Assembly: GCA_029979265.1 (NCBI GenBank)
Contig: JAPOHW010000019.1
Coordinates: 1 to 59,515 of the forward strand
Direction: 5' to 3'
Source: Actinomycetota bacterium
Lineage (GTDB): Bacteria; Actinomycetota; Acidimicrobiia; Acidimicrobiales; Aldehydirespiratoraceae
Length of the DNA: 59,515 nucleotides
Shown here: piece by piece, positions 42,229 through 51,605 of the stretch
Layout of the letters: each line of letters begins with the position of its first letter
Numbering within the stretch: position 1 is the first letter of the stretch
Notes under the pieces: generated by a model
Database searches by the model: none
Told to the model about the DNA's origin: nothing
What the model saw: the letters and a program-made list of their open reading frames with translations, nothing else
Translations under genes and position numbers: made by a program

Positions 42229-43194
42229 ATGCCACTGTCACCATCGCTCCGCATCGCATCACTGCTCACCGTCACTGCACTCCTCGCCGTTTCGTGTGGC
42301 GACACCGGTCAACCCGAACAGGCGTCATCACCATCGTCGACTTCGACAACTACGACGACCACGGCTGCGGCCGTCACGACCACGACAACCACCACCACGA
42401 CCACGACCACGACCACGATCGCTCCACCACCGCCGATACCAGCGACGCCACCCGAAGGAATGGAACTCGTCTGGTCCGACGAATTCGACGGCGACGAAAT
42501 CAACCGCGACAACTGGACCTTCGACCTTGGCGGATGGGGCTGGGGAAACGGTGAGGCGCAGTACTACACCGATCGAGAAAAGAACGCTCGGGTCCGCAAC
42601 GGCCTCTTGGTGATCGAACTCCACCAGGAGCAGTACGAGGACAACTACTACACGAGCGCTCGGCTTCTCAGTCAGGACCTCCAGGAATTCCAGTACGGCT
42701 ACATCGAGGCCCGCCTCAAGGTTCCGGCAGGGAAGGGGACCTGGCCGGCGTTCTGGATGTTGGGGACCGGGTTCGAGCACCATGCGAGCGACCCAGCACG
42801 CCGCTGGCCCTTTGTCGGCGAGATCGACATCATGGAATACATCGGGCGTCAGCCCGACCTCATCATGGGAACCGTCCACGGTCCTGGATACGCAGGAGCC
42901 GGTGGGAAATCGCAATGGCACCGGCAAGAGTTTTTGATCGCCGATGACTGGCACACCTACGCAATCGAATGGGACGAGACGGGTATTCGCTGGTTCTTCG
43001 ACGGCGGGCAATTCTTCGAACTGACGCCGGACGATCTCGGTCGACGGGAGTGGGTGTTCGACAAACCATTCTTCATGCTGCTCAATCTCGCACTCGGCGG
43101 GACCTTCGGCGGCAACATCGGCCTCGACATCGAGTTTCCCCTTCAGTACTACGTTGACTACGTCCGCGTCTATCAGCCGGTCCCGGAAACCTGA
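42229..43194 (+). CDS. GH16 lipoprotein, probable endo-beta-1,3-glucanase (laminarinase)
   Basis: 321 residues from the ATG at 42229. A lipoprotein signal (LTVTALLAVSC, Cys23) is followed by a Thr-rich linker (about 37-63) and a Pro stretch. The GH16 domain begins MELVWSDEFDGDEINRDNW and carries the catalytic motif GEIDIMEYIG, with Glu198 (nucleophile), Asp200 and Glu203 (acid/base). The bulge-containing EIDIME form is the laminarinase type rather than lichenase EIDIE. WGWGNGEAQYYT is also typical of laminarinases. The stop overlaps the start of the phosphorylase-like gene (TGATG). Confidence 0.9.
   Translation: MPLSPSLRIASLLTVTALLAVSCGDTGQPEQASSPSSTSTTTTTTAAAVTTTTTTTTTTTTTTIAPPPPIPATPPEGMELVWSDEFDGDEINRDNWTFDLGGWGWGNGEAQYYTDREKNARVRNGLLVIELHQEQYEDNYYTSARLLSQDLQEFQYGYIEARLKVPAGKGTWPAFWMLGTGFEHHASDPARRWPFVGEIDIMEYIGRQPDLIMGTVHGPGYAGAGGKSQWHRQEFLIADDWHTYAIEWDETGIRWFFDGGQFFELTPDDLGRREWVFDKPFFMLLNLALGGTFGGNIGLDIEFPLQYYVDYVRVYQPVPET
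42336..42423 (+). repeat. Low-complexity Thr-codon repeat in the GH16 linker
   Basis: Runs of ACGACC/ACCACG codons encode a Ser/Thr-rich linker of about 27 residues between lipid anchor and catalytic domain. The slippage-prone repeat may vary in length between strains. It is not a CRISPR or intergenic repeat. Confidence 0.75.
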
Positions 43195-46100
43195 TGGCCG
43201 CGACCGAACTGCAGCACCACAGCCCGAACGAGGACGACAACCACGACGGTCAGGAGAACAGTCGATCCGAAGCCGGGGGAAGTTTCGTCAGCATCGACAG
43301 CACCGATCACTACCGAATCGACGATGTCGACCGACTGGAGCCGTTCCTCACGACTGTCGTCTCCAGTTCCGATCTGTGGTTGTTCGCATCGAGCACCGGT
43401 GCCCTGACCGCAGGCCGCGTCGACGCCCGCAACGCCGTGTTCCCTTACCTGCCCGACGACATGATCCATCGAGAGGCTGGAGAAATCGGTCCGGTCACTG
43501 CGTTTGCGCGCAATGAGGACGGCGTCCGGGAGTTGTGGCGCCCATTCAGTGCCACTGTCGCACCCGGTTGTCGCCGGTCCATCGCAAAGAGTGTGCTCGG
43601 CGATCGGCTGGTCTTCGAAGAGTCGAATGCGGAGTGGCAGCTCCGCATTCGAGCCACATGGGCACCATCGCGGACGTTTGGTTGGGTTCGTCGCGTCGAG
43701 GTGACAAACCTCGGACCTGCCCAGACCGTGGAAGTGCTCGACGGGCTCGTTGACGTGATGCCACCCGGAGTCGACCCCGGGGTGGAACAGGGCAGTTCAA
43801 ACCTCGTCAACGCCTTCAGACGGGCCGAGATGGCTGCAGCGCCGAACCAGCTTGCAACCTTCCACCTCGAATCACTGATCACCGACCGCGCCGAACCGGG
43901 CGAGGCACTTTCCACGAATGTGGTCTGGTCCCACGGGCTCGACGTCGCCGCCGACCTGGACCCGCGAGCGATCCCCTCGTTCCTGTCAGGATCCCGTCGG
44001 GAAGCCAGCACGCTGGTCACCGGGCGGCCGGGCGCCTACCTCCTGCGCAGCACGATCGACCTCCCTGCGTTCGATACGACGACGTGGATCATCGTCATGG
44101 ATGCAGGCCTCGACCACCTGGCGCTCAGCACAACCATCGACCTCATCAGCCCGCCGGACATCGATGCGCGAGTCTCGAGGGAAGTCCGGACTGATTCTGT
44201 GCGCCTGCGAAGGTTGCTCACCGCAGCCGATGCCATGCAGACAACATCTGATCGCGCCGCCGATGCGCACCACCTGTCAAACGTGCTTTTCAATTCCATG
44301 CGGGGCGGCGTGTTCCCGTACGGGCATGACATCCCGATCGCCCACTTCGCGCAGTTCGTCGCAAGTCGAAACCGGCGGGTCGCTGAGCGACAGTCAGCAT
44401 GGTTGGCTACTCGTCGGGACGACTGGTTGCCGGTCGAGGAACTCCGCTCGATGGCGGCAGCCACCGGTGATCCCGACCTGCAGCGTCTCGTCCTCGAGTA
44501 TCTCCCGCTGACGTTCTCGCGCCGCCACGGTGACCCCAGTCGCCCATGGAACCATTTCTCCATTCAAGTTGCCGACGACGACGGGACCGAGATCCTGCGC
44601 TACGAGGGCAACTGGCGCGACATTTTCCAGAACTGGGAGGCCCTTCTCACTTCATATCCGGCGTACTTCAGCCATGTCGTGGCCAAATTTGTCAACGCAT
44701 CAACCCTCGACGGCTTCAACCCATACCGAATCTCGAGCGAGGGTGTCGACTGGGAGGTGCCCGATCCTGGCGACCCCTGGGGAAACATCGGGTACTGGGG
44801 CGATCACCAGATCGTGTATCTCCTCCGCTTGGTCGAGGGTTGGCAGCGATTCGAACCTGGGGCGCTCCAGGAGTGGCTCGACCAGCCGGTGTTCGTGTAC
44901 GCCGACGTTCCATATCGAATCGCGGACCGGGCTGACATGATCGAGGATCCGCGCAGCACGATCACGTTCCTCGACCATCGTGCATCGGCGATCGAAGCAA
45001 GAGAGACCGAGATTGGTAGTGACGGTCGGCTGGTCACGGACGCGTCGGGAGACCTCCTGCGGGTCGGACTGGCCGAGAAGCTGCTCGTGCCGGTGCTCTC
45101 GAAAATGAGCAACTTCGTGCCGGGCGGTGGGATCTGGATGAACACCCAGCGACCGGAGTGGAACGACGCAAACAACGCGCTTGCCGGACCTGGAGTCTCG
45201 ATGGTTACTGCGTTCTACCTTCATCGCTTCATCGTCTTCCTCTGCGAGCAACTCGACGGACAAGAGACGATCCGACTCAGCTCCCCCACAGCGGCCTGGC
45301 TCGACGAGCTGACGCAGGTGTACGCCGACCTTCCACCTGCTCCCGAGGACCCGCATCTACGACGTCGCATGATCGAGGCACTCGGCGTGGCAGCCGATGC
45401 ACAGACCCGTCGCGCGCTGGCCGGTGCCCGGCCCGAACTGCTCGACGAGGACGTGTCGCGGCTCCTCCTCTTCCTCGATCTCGCACTCCAGCATCTGTCG
45501 GCAACCATCGTGGGATCTCGACGATCCGACGGCCTCGTCGACTCCTACAACCTCCTGTCGTTCCCCGACAATGTGACAGCCGGCATCGAGCGGCTCGGTC
45601 CGATGCTCGAGGGCCAGGTCGCAGCGCTCGCATCCGGGGTGGTCACGGCAGAGGAGTCTCTCGGACTGCTCGATGCGCTCTTCGAGTCCGACATCTTCCG
45701 CAGCGATCTGGGTACGTTCATGCTGTACCCGCCCAAGTCACTCCCGACCTTCGCCGACCGAAACGTGGTCCCCGCAGGGGCACTTGCCGCTGCGGAGATC
45801 GAGAGGCTGCCGAGCGTCGTTGCGATCGACAGTCACAACCGCCTTCGATTTCGGTCCGAAGCCGTGAATGCCAGCGCTCTCGAGGCACTTCTGGATCTCG
45901 ACGACGCCGAACCGGCCGACCGCTCCGCTGCGCACAGGGCCTACGAGGCGACATTTGGCCATGCGGCCTACACCGGCCGTTCCGGGAGCATGCACGGTTA
46001 CGAAGGCATCGGGTCTACCTACTGGCACATGGTTTCGAAGCTGCTCCTCGCGACCCAGGAGCGCTACTGGGATGCGCTCGACAACAGCGCCTCATCCCCG

Positions 46101-46559
46101 GTTGTCGCCCAGCTCGCCTCGGCATACGGCCGGATTCGTGACGGTCTCGGTTTCACGAAGACGGCGGCGGAGTTCGGAGCGTTCCCCATCGACTGCTATT
46201 CGCACACGCCCGCCCATTCCGGGGCACAACAGCCAGGTATGACCGGCCAGGTCAAAGAAGCAGTGTTGGCGCGGTTCGGCGAACTGGGGATTCGGATCAC
46301 CGATGGTCAGATTCGACTCGAGCCGGGCCTGCTCCCCGACAGCGACTTGTTCGGGCCGGACGGAACCGGCATCGCTGCCTTCACCCTCTGCTCTGTGCCG
46401 ATGTCGATCCGGCGCGGTGACGTCGATCAGGTCGTGTCGGTTCGGCAAGGAAAGGAGCAGACGATCGAGTCGGGGACAGTGTTGTCGCGTGAGCTCTCTG
46501 CAGCAGTGTTCGCTCGCAACGGTGACGTATCGGCGGTCCACTGGACCGTCGCTCGCTGA
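43194..46559 (+). CDS. Large GH94/GH149-like glucan phosphorylase, probable beta-1,3-oligoglucan phosphorylase
   Basis: 1121 residues, no signal peptide, so cytoplasmic. The first ~35 residues are charged and probably disordered. The N-terminal half (about 50-370) is beta-sandwich-like. The C-terminal part is helical, with GNWRDIFQNWEALLTSYPAY, GYWGDHQIVYLLRLVEGWQ, PGGGIWMNTQRPEWNDANNA and GSGS-like GRSGSMHGYEGIGSTYWHM. The EWNDANN motif (Asp658) parallels the DWNDG acid of GH94 phosphorylases. Length and motifs recall GH149 beta-1,3-glucan phosphorylases rather than ~800-residue GH94 enzymes. The preceding laminarinase supports phosphorolysis of laminari-oligosaccharides to glucose-1-phosphate. 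GH161 is an alternative. Confidence 0.68.
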   Translation: MAATELQHHSPNEDDNHDGQENSRSEAGGSFVSIDSTDHYRIDDVDRLEPFLTTVVSSSDLWLFASSTGALTAGRVDARNAVFPYLPDDMIHREAGEIGPVTAFARNEDGVRELWRPFSATVAPGCRRSIAKSVLGDRLVFEESNAEWQLRIRATWAPSRTFGWVRRVEVTNLGPAQTVEVLDGLVDVMPPGVDPGVEQGSSNLVNAFRRAEMAAAPNQLATFHLESLITDRAEPGEALSTNVVWSHGLDVAADLDPRAIPSFLSGSRREASTLVTGRPGAYLLRSTIDLPAFDTTTWIIVMDAGLDHLALSTTIDLISPPDIDARVSREVRTDSVRLRRLLTAADAMQTTSDRAADAHHLSNVLFNSMRGGVFPYGHDIPIAHFAQFVASRNRRVAERQSAWLATRRDDWLPVEELRSMAAATGDPDLQRLVLEYLPLTFSRRHGDPSRPWNHFSIQVADDDGTEILRYEGNWRDIFQNWEALLTSYPAYFSHVVAKFVNASTLDGFNPYRISSEGVDWEVPDPGDPWGNIGYWGDHQIVYLLRLVEGWQRFEPGALQEWLDQPVFVYADVPYRIADRADMIEDPRSTITFLDHRASAIEARETEIGSDGRLVTDASGDLLRVGLAEKLLVPVLSKMSNFVPGGGIWMNTQRPEWNDANNALAGPGVSMVTAFYLHRFIVFLCEQLDGQETIRLSSPTAAWLDELTQVYADLPPAPEDPHLRRRMIEALGVAADAQTRRALAGARPELLDEDVSRLLLFLDLALQHLSATIVGSRRSDGLVDSYNLLSFPDNVTAGIERLGPMLEGQVAALASGVVTAEESLGLLDALFESDIFRSDLGTFMLYPPKSLPTFADRNVVPAGALAAAEIERLPSVVAIDSHNRLRFRSEAVNASALEALLDLDDAEPADRSAAHRAYEATFGHAAYTGRSGSMHGYEGIGSTYWHMVSKLLLATQERYWDALDNSASSPVVAQLASAYGRIRDGLGFTKTAAEFGAFPIDCYSHTPAHSGAQQPGMTGQVKEAVLARFGELGIRITDGQIRLEPGLLPDSDLFGPDGTGIAAFTLCSVPMSIRRGDVDQVVSVRQGKEQTIESGTVLSRELSAAVFARNGDVSAVHWTVAR

Positions 46560-47597
46560 TCAGCGAACAACCCCTGCATCGCCACTGCTCGCAACCCGCC
46601 GCACCTCGGCCTCGTCGACGGCCGAGGTATCACCTGCGGTGGTCATCACGAGCGCACCGTGAGCGATCCCCAGATCGAGTGAGTCGATCAGCGGTTCACC
46701 GGCCAGAAGTCCGTGGATGATTCCGGCTGCGAACCCGTCACCGCCGCCAACCCGGTCGAAGATGGCAAGACCCTGGAGTTCGAGTCCGCGCTGGACCCCG
46801 GTTCTGCGCTCCCACACAACGCCACCCCAGTCGTTCACGCTGGCGGAATGCACGACACGAAGCGGCGTCGCAACAACTTGAAGTTGCCGATGATCGTGGC
46901 CGAGTCGATCTGTAGCTCGATCAAAGCCCTCGGACTCCACCCCGAAGAGCACATCGATGTCGTCGAGCAGTTGCTCGGTGAGTTCGTGGGCTGCCTCGGG
47001 TCCACCCGCAGCAGCCCACAGACTCGGTCGATAGTTGATGTCGTACGACACGACGGCACCGCTTTGACGGGCGATGCGCATCGCTGTGCGGACGGTCGAA
47101 AACGTTGTCGCACTCAGACCGGCGAAGATCCCGCCGGTGTGGAACCACCGAACCCCGTCACGCTCGAAGAGGCGTTCCCAATCCACATCCTCGGGTTGCA
47201 GTTCCGCAGTAGCGGAATTGGCACGGTCATAGGTTCCACTTGCACCACGGACCCCGAACCCGCGCTCCGTGAAATTCAACGGGTTGCGGCCAAAGCGCCC
47301 GATGTCGTCGGCTTCCTTCCACACGAGATGATCGAGCGACACACCACCCTGCAGCATGAGATCGTGCAGGAGTCGACCCACGTCGTTGTCACCGATCGCG
47401 GCGATGTGCGCCACCCGCCGACCAAAGCAGCGCCGTAAGGCTCGGCCCACGTTGTACTCGCCGCCGCCCTCCGAAACAGAGAAGGTTCGTGTGGAGCGCA
47501 CCCGTCCATCACCCGGGTCGAGGCGAAGCATCACCTCACCGAGCGTCACAACGTCGTATCGACACTCGGCGGCGTCTCGAAGCGGAAGAACCGTCAC
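46560..47597 (-). CDS. kdgK: PfkB-family sugar kinase, probable 2-keto-3-deoxygluconate (KDG) kinase
   Basis: 345 residues from a GTG that overlaps the aldolase stop. Ribokinase-fold landmarks are DVVTLGEVMLRLDPGDGRVR, the SEGGGEYNVGRAL sugar-binding segment and the phosphate-anion hole/catalytic motif RVGGGDGFAAGI near residue 285. The adjacent KDPG aldolase makes KDG kinase the best call: KDG plus ATP gives KDPG. It is the last gene of the five-gene minus operon. Its stop abuts the stop of the phosphorylase gene within a TCGCTGATCAGCGA palindrome. Confidence 0.83.
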   Translation of the reverse strand: MTVLPLRDAAECRYDVVTLGEVMLRLDPGDGRVRSTRTFSVSEGGGEYNVGRALRRCFGRRVAHIAAIGDNDVGRLLHDLMLQGGVSLDHLVWKEADDIGRFGRNPLNFTERGFGVRGASGTYDRANSATAELQPEDVDWERLFERDGVRWFHTGGIFAGLSATTFSTVRTAMRIARQSGAVVSYDINYRPSLWAAAGGPEAAHELTEQLLDDIDVLFGVESEGFDRATDRLGHDHRQLQVVATPLRVVHSASVNDWGGVVWERRTGVQRGLELQGLAIFDRVGGGDGFAAGIIHGLLAGEPLIDSLDLGIAHGALVMTTAGDTSAVDEAEVRRVASSGDAGVVR

Positions 47598-48238
47598 GAG
47601 CGGTCACCTTCACCGAGGTGTGCGGCCTCGGCTGCAGCTTCCGTGATGGCCTCCCAATCACCCGCCGCGAGAGCAGTGTCGTCGATCATCCACGAGCCGC
47701 CAACCGCCACCACGAATGACTCGTCCAAGTACCTTCGTCCATTGGCACCCGAGATTCCCCCGGTCGGGATGAAGCGGACATCGGGGAACGCAGCCGCCAA
47801 CGCCCGGAGAGCAGCGAGGCCGCCAGCGGCCTCGGCCGGAAAGAACTTCACCACATCGACACCCAGATTGCGGGCCCGCATCAGTTCGGTGGCGGTCGCG
47901 ACCCCCGGGATCCCAAGCACACCTGACCCGGCGGCGATGTCGACAATCGACGAATCGAAGCCGGGCGACACGATGAAGTCGCACCCCGCACTGATCGCTG
48001 CAGTTGCTTCGGCCGACGAACGGACCGAACCAGCACCGATGAGTACATCATCACGCTTGGCCAGCACCTCGATCGCCGGAACGCCAGCTGGCGAACGAAG
48101 TGTGATCTCGACGACCGGGAGACCGCCGCCGACCAGCGCATCGGCCAAGGGTTCAGCGAGCGTGTGATCACCGAGCGTCACGACAGGAACGACACCGATA
48201 TCGGTGATCCGTTGCAGAACCTGCTTCGGAGTGGTCAT
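47594..48238 (-). CDS. eda: KDPG/KHG aldolase
   Basis: 214 residues, class I aldolase fold. The catalytic Glu lies in PVVEITLRSPAG, the Schiff-base Lys in VDVVKFFPAEAAGG, and the phosphate site in FIPTGGISG. It cleaves 2-keto-3-deoxy-6-phosphogluconate to pyruvate and glyceraldehyde-3-phosphate, the final Entner-Doudoroff step. Four-base ATGA-type overlaps with both neighbours tie it to the dehydratase and kinase. Confidence 0.92.
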   Translation of the reverse strand: MTTPKQVLQRITDIGVVPVVTLGDHTLAEPLADALVGGGLPVVEITLRSPAGVPAIEVLAKRDDVLIGAGSVRSSAEATAAISAGCDFIVSPGFDSSIVDIAAGSGVLGIPGVATATELMRARNLGVDVVKFFPAEAAGGLAALRALAAAFPDVRFIPTGGISGANGRRYLDESFVVAVGGSWMIDDTALAAGDWEAITEAAAEAAHLGEGDRS

Positions 48239-49440
48239 GGTCGCACGGGCGAGCCATCGGGGAGCCGGGCCTGCGTCCAGTTTTCGACACCATCGATCAC
48301 GGGGTACTCGGCCGCAAGATCCTCGTCGATCTCGATCCCGAGACCGGCCGATTCGTTCGGGTACAGATACCCGTCCCGCACCTCGGGAAGGCCCGGGAAC
48401 ATGGCGCGATCGAGCTCACTCGGTTGGTACCACTCCTGAATTCCGAAGGCGGGTGACCAGAGGTCGAGGTGCAGGTTGGCAGCATGCCCGACCGGTGATG
48501 TGTCGGCCGGACCGTGCCACGCGGTTCGAAGACCATAGGTGTGGGCCATATCGGCCGCCTTTCGTGCAGGCGTGATGCCTCCCATCTGACTCACATGCAT
48601 GCGCAAGAAATCGACGAGGCGTTGCTCGGTGACGGTCCGCCACTCGAGTGGGTGATTGAACAACTCCCCCATGGCCAGCGGGGTTGTCGTCTGAGCTCGA
48701 ACTCGCTCGAACCAGGCAATGTCTTCAGGCGCAAGAAGATCCTCGAGGAAGAACAGATCGAATGCCTCGACATCCTTCGCGAAGGCCACTGCAGCACTCG
48801 GATGCAACCGCTCGTGGACGTCGTGCAACAGTTCGACACCATCGCCGACTTCGGCTCTGACATGTTCCAGCATTTGCAGCGTCACCCGTCGATACGTTCG
48901 CGGGTCGTAATAGGCACCCTCCACGGACCCGTCGGGAGGTGGGGTCGGCGTGCCACCGCCGCCGTAGAGGCCTTGCTGGACCCGAACGTACCGGTAGCCG
49001 TCGGCAACGAACTCCTTCACACGCGCTGCCACATCTTGCGGGGTGGGGCCGTCGGCGTGGACATAGACGTTGGCCGCCTCACGGACCTTGCCCCCCAACA
49101 GGTCGTACACCGGCATGCCGGCCCGCTTGCCCTTGATGTCCCAGAGGGCCTGGTCGATGCCGGAGATCGCATTGTTCAGCACGGGCCCGTTGCGCCAGTA
49201 GCCGTTCACCATCGCCATCTGCCAGACATCTTCGATTCGAGACACGTCTCGGCCGAGGAGAAACGCCTTGAGGTGCCTTTCTATGGCAGCAGCAACAGCG
49301 TGAATCCGTTGCGTGAACGTCGCGCACCCGAGGCCATACAGCCCCGGTTCTGATGTGATGACCTTGACGATCGCCAGCCGACACGTGCCGGGTTGGGTCA
49401 AGATCACCTTGACGTCTTGGATGGTGATGGGTTTGGTCAT
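48235..49440 (-). CDS. Enolase-superfamily sugar-acid dehydratase (ManD/RspA-like)
   Basis: 401 residues. It matches the D-mannonate dehydratase (RspA) branch: TIQDVKVILTQPGTCRLAIV, GYWRNGPVLNNAISGIDQAL, YRYVRVQQGLYG, and the metal-ligand stretch ELLHDVHERLHPSAAVAFAK, FFLEDLLAPED and AMGELFNHP. ManD-family enzymes dehydrate D-mannonate or D-gluconate to KDG. Since a KDG kinase and KDPG aldolase follow directly, it supplies KDG. Gluconate versus mannonate specificity cannot be decided here. Confidence 0.85.
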   Translation of the reverse strand: MTKPITIQDVKVILTQPGTCRLAIVKVITSEPGLYGLGCATFTQRIHAVAAAIERHLKAFLLGRDVSRIEDVWQMAMVNGYWRNGPVLNNAISGIDQALWDIKGKRAGMPVYDLLGGKVREAANVYVHADGPTPQDVAARVKEFVADGYRYVRVQQGLYGGGGTPTPPPDGSVEGAYYDPRTYRRVTLQMLEHVRAEVGDGVELLHDVHERLHPSAAVAFAKDVEAFDLFFLEDLLAPEDIAWFERVRAQTTTPLAMGELFNHPLEWRTVTEQRLVDFLRMHVSQMGGITPARKAADMAHTYGLRTAWHGPADTSPVGHAANLHLDLWSPAFGIQEWYQPSELDRAMFPGLPEVRDGYLYPNESAGLGIEIDEDLAAEYPVIDGVENWTQARLPDGSPVRP

Positions 49441-50285
49441 TGGGCACCTCGGTCTGGATAGGAGGAGCGCCAGCCGGTTGCGGCCGTGACCGGCGACTCG
49501 TCGATCAGGTCGGAAAGTGCACCGTCGAGCTGCGGGTAATGAGCGGCCAGCAGCTCGGGGAACGCAAGATCACGGTGCCGGCGGGAACTGCCCGCCATCA
49601 AGCAGTGGTAGCCACGGAGCTCACGCTCGACGACTGCGCCGAAAAGTGCTGCCGCGTCGTCGTAGCTCAGACTCGTAAAACCCTCGAAGACATCGACCGG
49701 TGACTCCTCGCCGCTGCCGACCAGGGCAAGTTGACCATGCGGGTGCAACAGCGGAAATCGCAATGCCACGCAGTCGATGCCACATCGCTCGGCGTAGTAC
49801 CGCAGCATCGTTTCGCTCACCGTCTTGCTGAGCGCGTACACGTTCGCGGGATTCGGCTCGGTGGCGCCGTGCATCGGGTATGCCGGCGGGGGCGGCGGGT
49901 TCACGACGGTGCGATCATCGACCCATGAACCAACCAACTGAAGCGTGCTCGCAAAGACGATCTTCTCGACACCTCGCTCGGCAGCGCCCTGAAAAACGTT
50001 TTGGTTGATTGTGACGTTGTGATTGAAGACCACCTGACAGGGTGTCGTCCCGATGCCGGGAATGTTGCCGATGTGCAGAACGATCTGGGTGTCGGTCAGG
50101 AGATCGAGTGCTGCGTTGTGATCGAGCAGGTCGGCCTGCACGAACGGGTACGGCGTGGCGGCCGTCTCCACGATGTCAGTTGCAACGACATCGAACCCGG
50201 CACGGTGAAAACGATCGGCAACGACGCTACCGAGCCGGCCTGCAGCTCCGGTGACCAGCACTCGACGAGCCGTATCGTTCACCAC
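49437..50285 (-). CDS. NAD-dependent epimerase/dehydrogenase (extended SDR), possible sugar dehydrogenase
   Basis: 282 residues from a GTG. It has the nucleotide-binding motif VTGAAGRLGSVVADRF, VATDIVE after strand 2, the Ser/Thr region VFASTLQLVGSW and YALSK (Tyr-x-x-x-Lys). The overall pattern resembles uronate dehydrogenases and related NAD-dependent sugar dehydrogenases more than UDP-glucose epimerases. Between a lactonase and a sugar-acid dehydratase, oxidation of an aldose or uronate to its lactone is the natural role. It overlaps both neighbours. Confidence 0.75.
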   Translation of the reverse strand: MVNDTARRVLVTGAAGRLGSVVADRFHRAGFDVVATDIVETAATPYPFVQADLLDHNAALDLLTDTQIVLHIGNIPGIGTTPCQVVFNHNVTINQNVFQGAAERGVEKIVFASTLQLVGSWVDDRTVVNPPPPPAYPMHGATEPNPANVYALSKTVSETMLRYYAERCGIDCVALRFPLLHPHGQLALVGSGEESPVDVFEGFTSLSYDDAAALFGAVVERELRGYHCLMAGSSRRHRDLAFPELLAAHYPQLDGALSDLIDESPVTAATGWRSSYPDRGAQ

Positions 50286-51337
50286 TCGACCTCCCGAGTC
50301 GCCACGACCGCAGGCGCCGCCATGGCGTGAAACGGCAGCGCGTCGCCGGGTCGGCCCGTGCTCGGATCGATCGCAAGGACGGTGAGGACATCACTGTCCT
50401 GGTTGGCCGCGTACATCACCTGCCCGGTGGGATGCAGTACGAGGCAGCGGGGCGACCGCCCGCCTGTCGCCACGTGGGCGACGAGGTCGACATCAGCGGC
50501 CGAGGCACCGCACGAATACAGCGCCACCGAGTCGTGGCCACGATTGCTCACGTAGATGCGATGTCCCGAGCTGTCGAACCGAACATCCGCAGCGAGACTC
50601 ACCACTTTCGCGTCGCAGGGCAGTGTCGAAAGCGTCGCTGCAGCCGCAAGTTCGCCGGTCGGGGCGATGTCGAAGGTCACGAGCGAGTTGTCGAGTTCGT
50701 TCACCAGCGCTGCGATCGGACGATTGGGATGTACCGCGAGGTGGCGTGGCCCGGCTCCTGGCTTTGCAGCCCAGACCGACGTCGACACAAGTTGCTCACC
50801 AGCGTCGTAACAGATCACCTCGTCAGCACCGAGATCGACTGCGTACAAGACCTGGGGCGTCGACAGAACTCGAACGCAGTGGGCGTGTGGGCCGGTTTGG
50901 CGAGCGGTCAGCCCGGCGCCGCGGTGTTGTGCGGATCCAACGGGTGCACCGATCGAACCGTCGGCATGAAGCTCGTATGCGGCAACCGAGCCGGACAGGT
51001 AGTTGGCAACGAAGAGACGCCGGCCCTCGTCGTCGATCGCAACATGACACGGGCCATCGCCGAGGCTCGACACGCGATTCATCTCCCGCAGTGCACCATG
51101 TTCGGGGTCGAGCAGCAGGCTTACGACACCTCCACCGGGGCGACCATCGAATTGCGTCGTCTCGCTGACGGCGTACACGACCGGGAGCACAGGATGAAAC
51201 TCGAGGAAGGATGCGTTCTCGACGCCGGCGTGGCCGCTGATTCGTCGGGGACGCAGGGGATCATCGATCTCGAAGACCTCGATCGTGACATCGTGTGCCG
51301 GCCCGTATCCGCCGGCGAGCAGAACCGTTGTCGTCAT
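50279..51337 (-). CDS. Lactonase, 6-phosphogluconolactonase (YbhE-type) beta-propeller family
   Basis: 352 residues from the ATG at 51337 (MTTTVLLAGGYGPAHDVTIE); the longer upstream frame has no family character. It is a seven-bladed propeller with repeated blade ends such as ASFLEFHPVLPVVYAVSET, CHVAIDDEGRRLFVANYLSG, PRHLAVHPNRPIAALVNELD, and IYVSNRGHDSVALY. The family hydrolyses sugar lactones. As first gene of the operon, it would open the lactone made by the following dehydrogenase. It diverges from the GH3 gene across a 303-bp region. Confidence 0.85.
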   Translation of the reverse strand: MTTTVLLAGGYGPAHDVTIEVFEIDDPLRPRRISGHAGVENASFLEFHPVLPVVYAVSETTQFDGRPGGGVVSLLLDPEHGALREMNRVSSLGDGPCHVAIDDEGRRLFVANYLSGSVAAYELHADGSIGAPVGSAQHRGAGLTARQTGPHAHCVRVLSTPQVLYAVDLGADEVICYDAGEQLVSTSVWAAKPGAGPRHLAVHPNRPIAALVNELDNSLVTFDIAPTGELAAAATLSTLPCDAKVVSLAADVRFDSSGHRIYVSNRGHDSVALYSCGASAADVDLVAHVATGGRSPRCLVLHPTGQVMYAANQDSDVLTVLAIDPSTGRPGDALPFHAMAAPAVVATREVEW

Positions 51338-51605
51338 GGCAGGAGCCACCAACCCCTCCCCGTTCCTCGGTCGAGAATCGAGCCGCAGTCCTGACCGTCG
51401 ACAGACGACCTGGGATCCAGCCCGAGCACATCGCCTGATCGCAGCTCGGCGCGCGGTTGTCGGCCGGTACCACCGGAGCCGCCGAGAGATCCCCGACGGC
51501 ATCGCCCCTTGCTTCGACTACTCACAGTGCTCCAGGTGCTCGCAACCGCCGCGTTGTCGGATCCGTGAACCCGGGTGACAACTCTGAGATCCCTCCCACG
51601 CATGG

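Noticed and set aside
42336..42423. Short tandem repeat as a CRISPR or satellite array
   Set aside because: The repeat is in frame within the GH16 gene and encodes a Ser/Thr linker. There are no spacers.
46553..46566. TCGCTGATCAGCGA palindrome as a bidirectional terminator or operator
   Set aside because: It consists mainly of the two abutting TGA stop codons. Seven-base arms without loop or T-run are too weak for a terminator.
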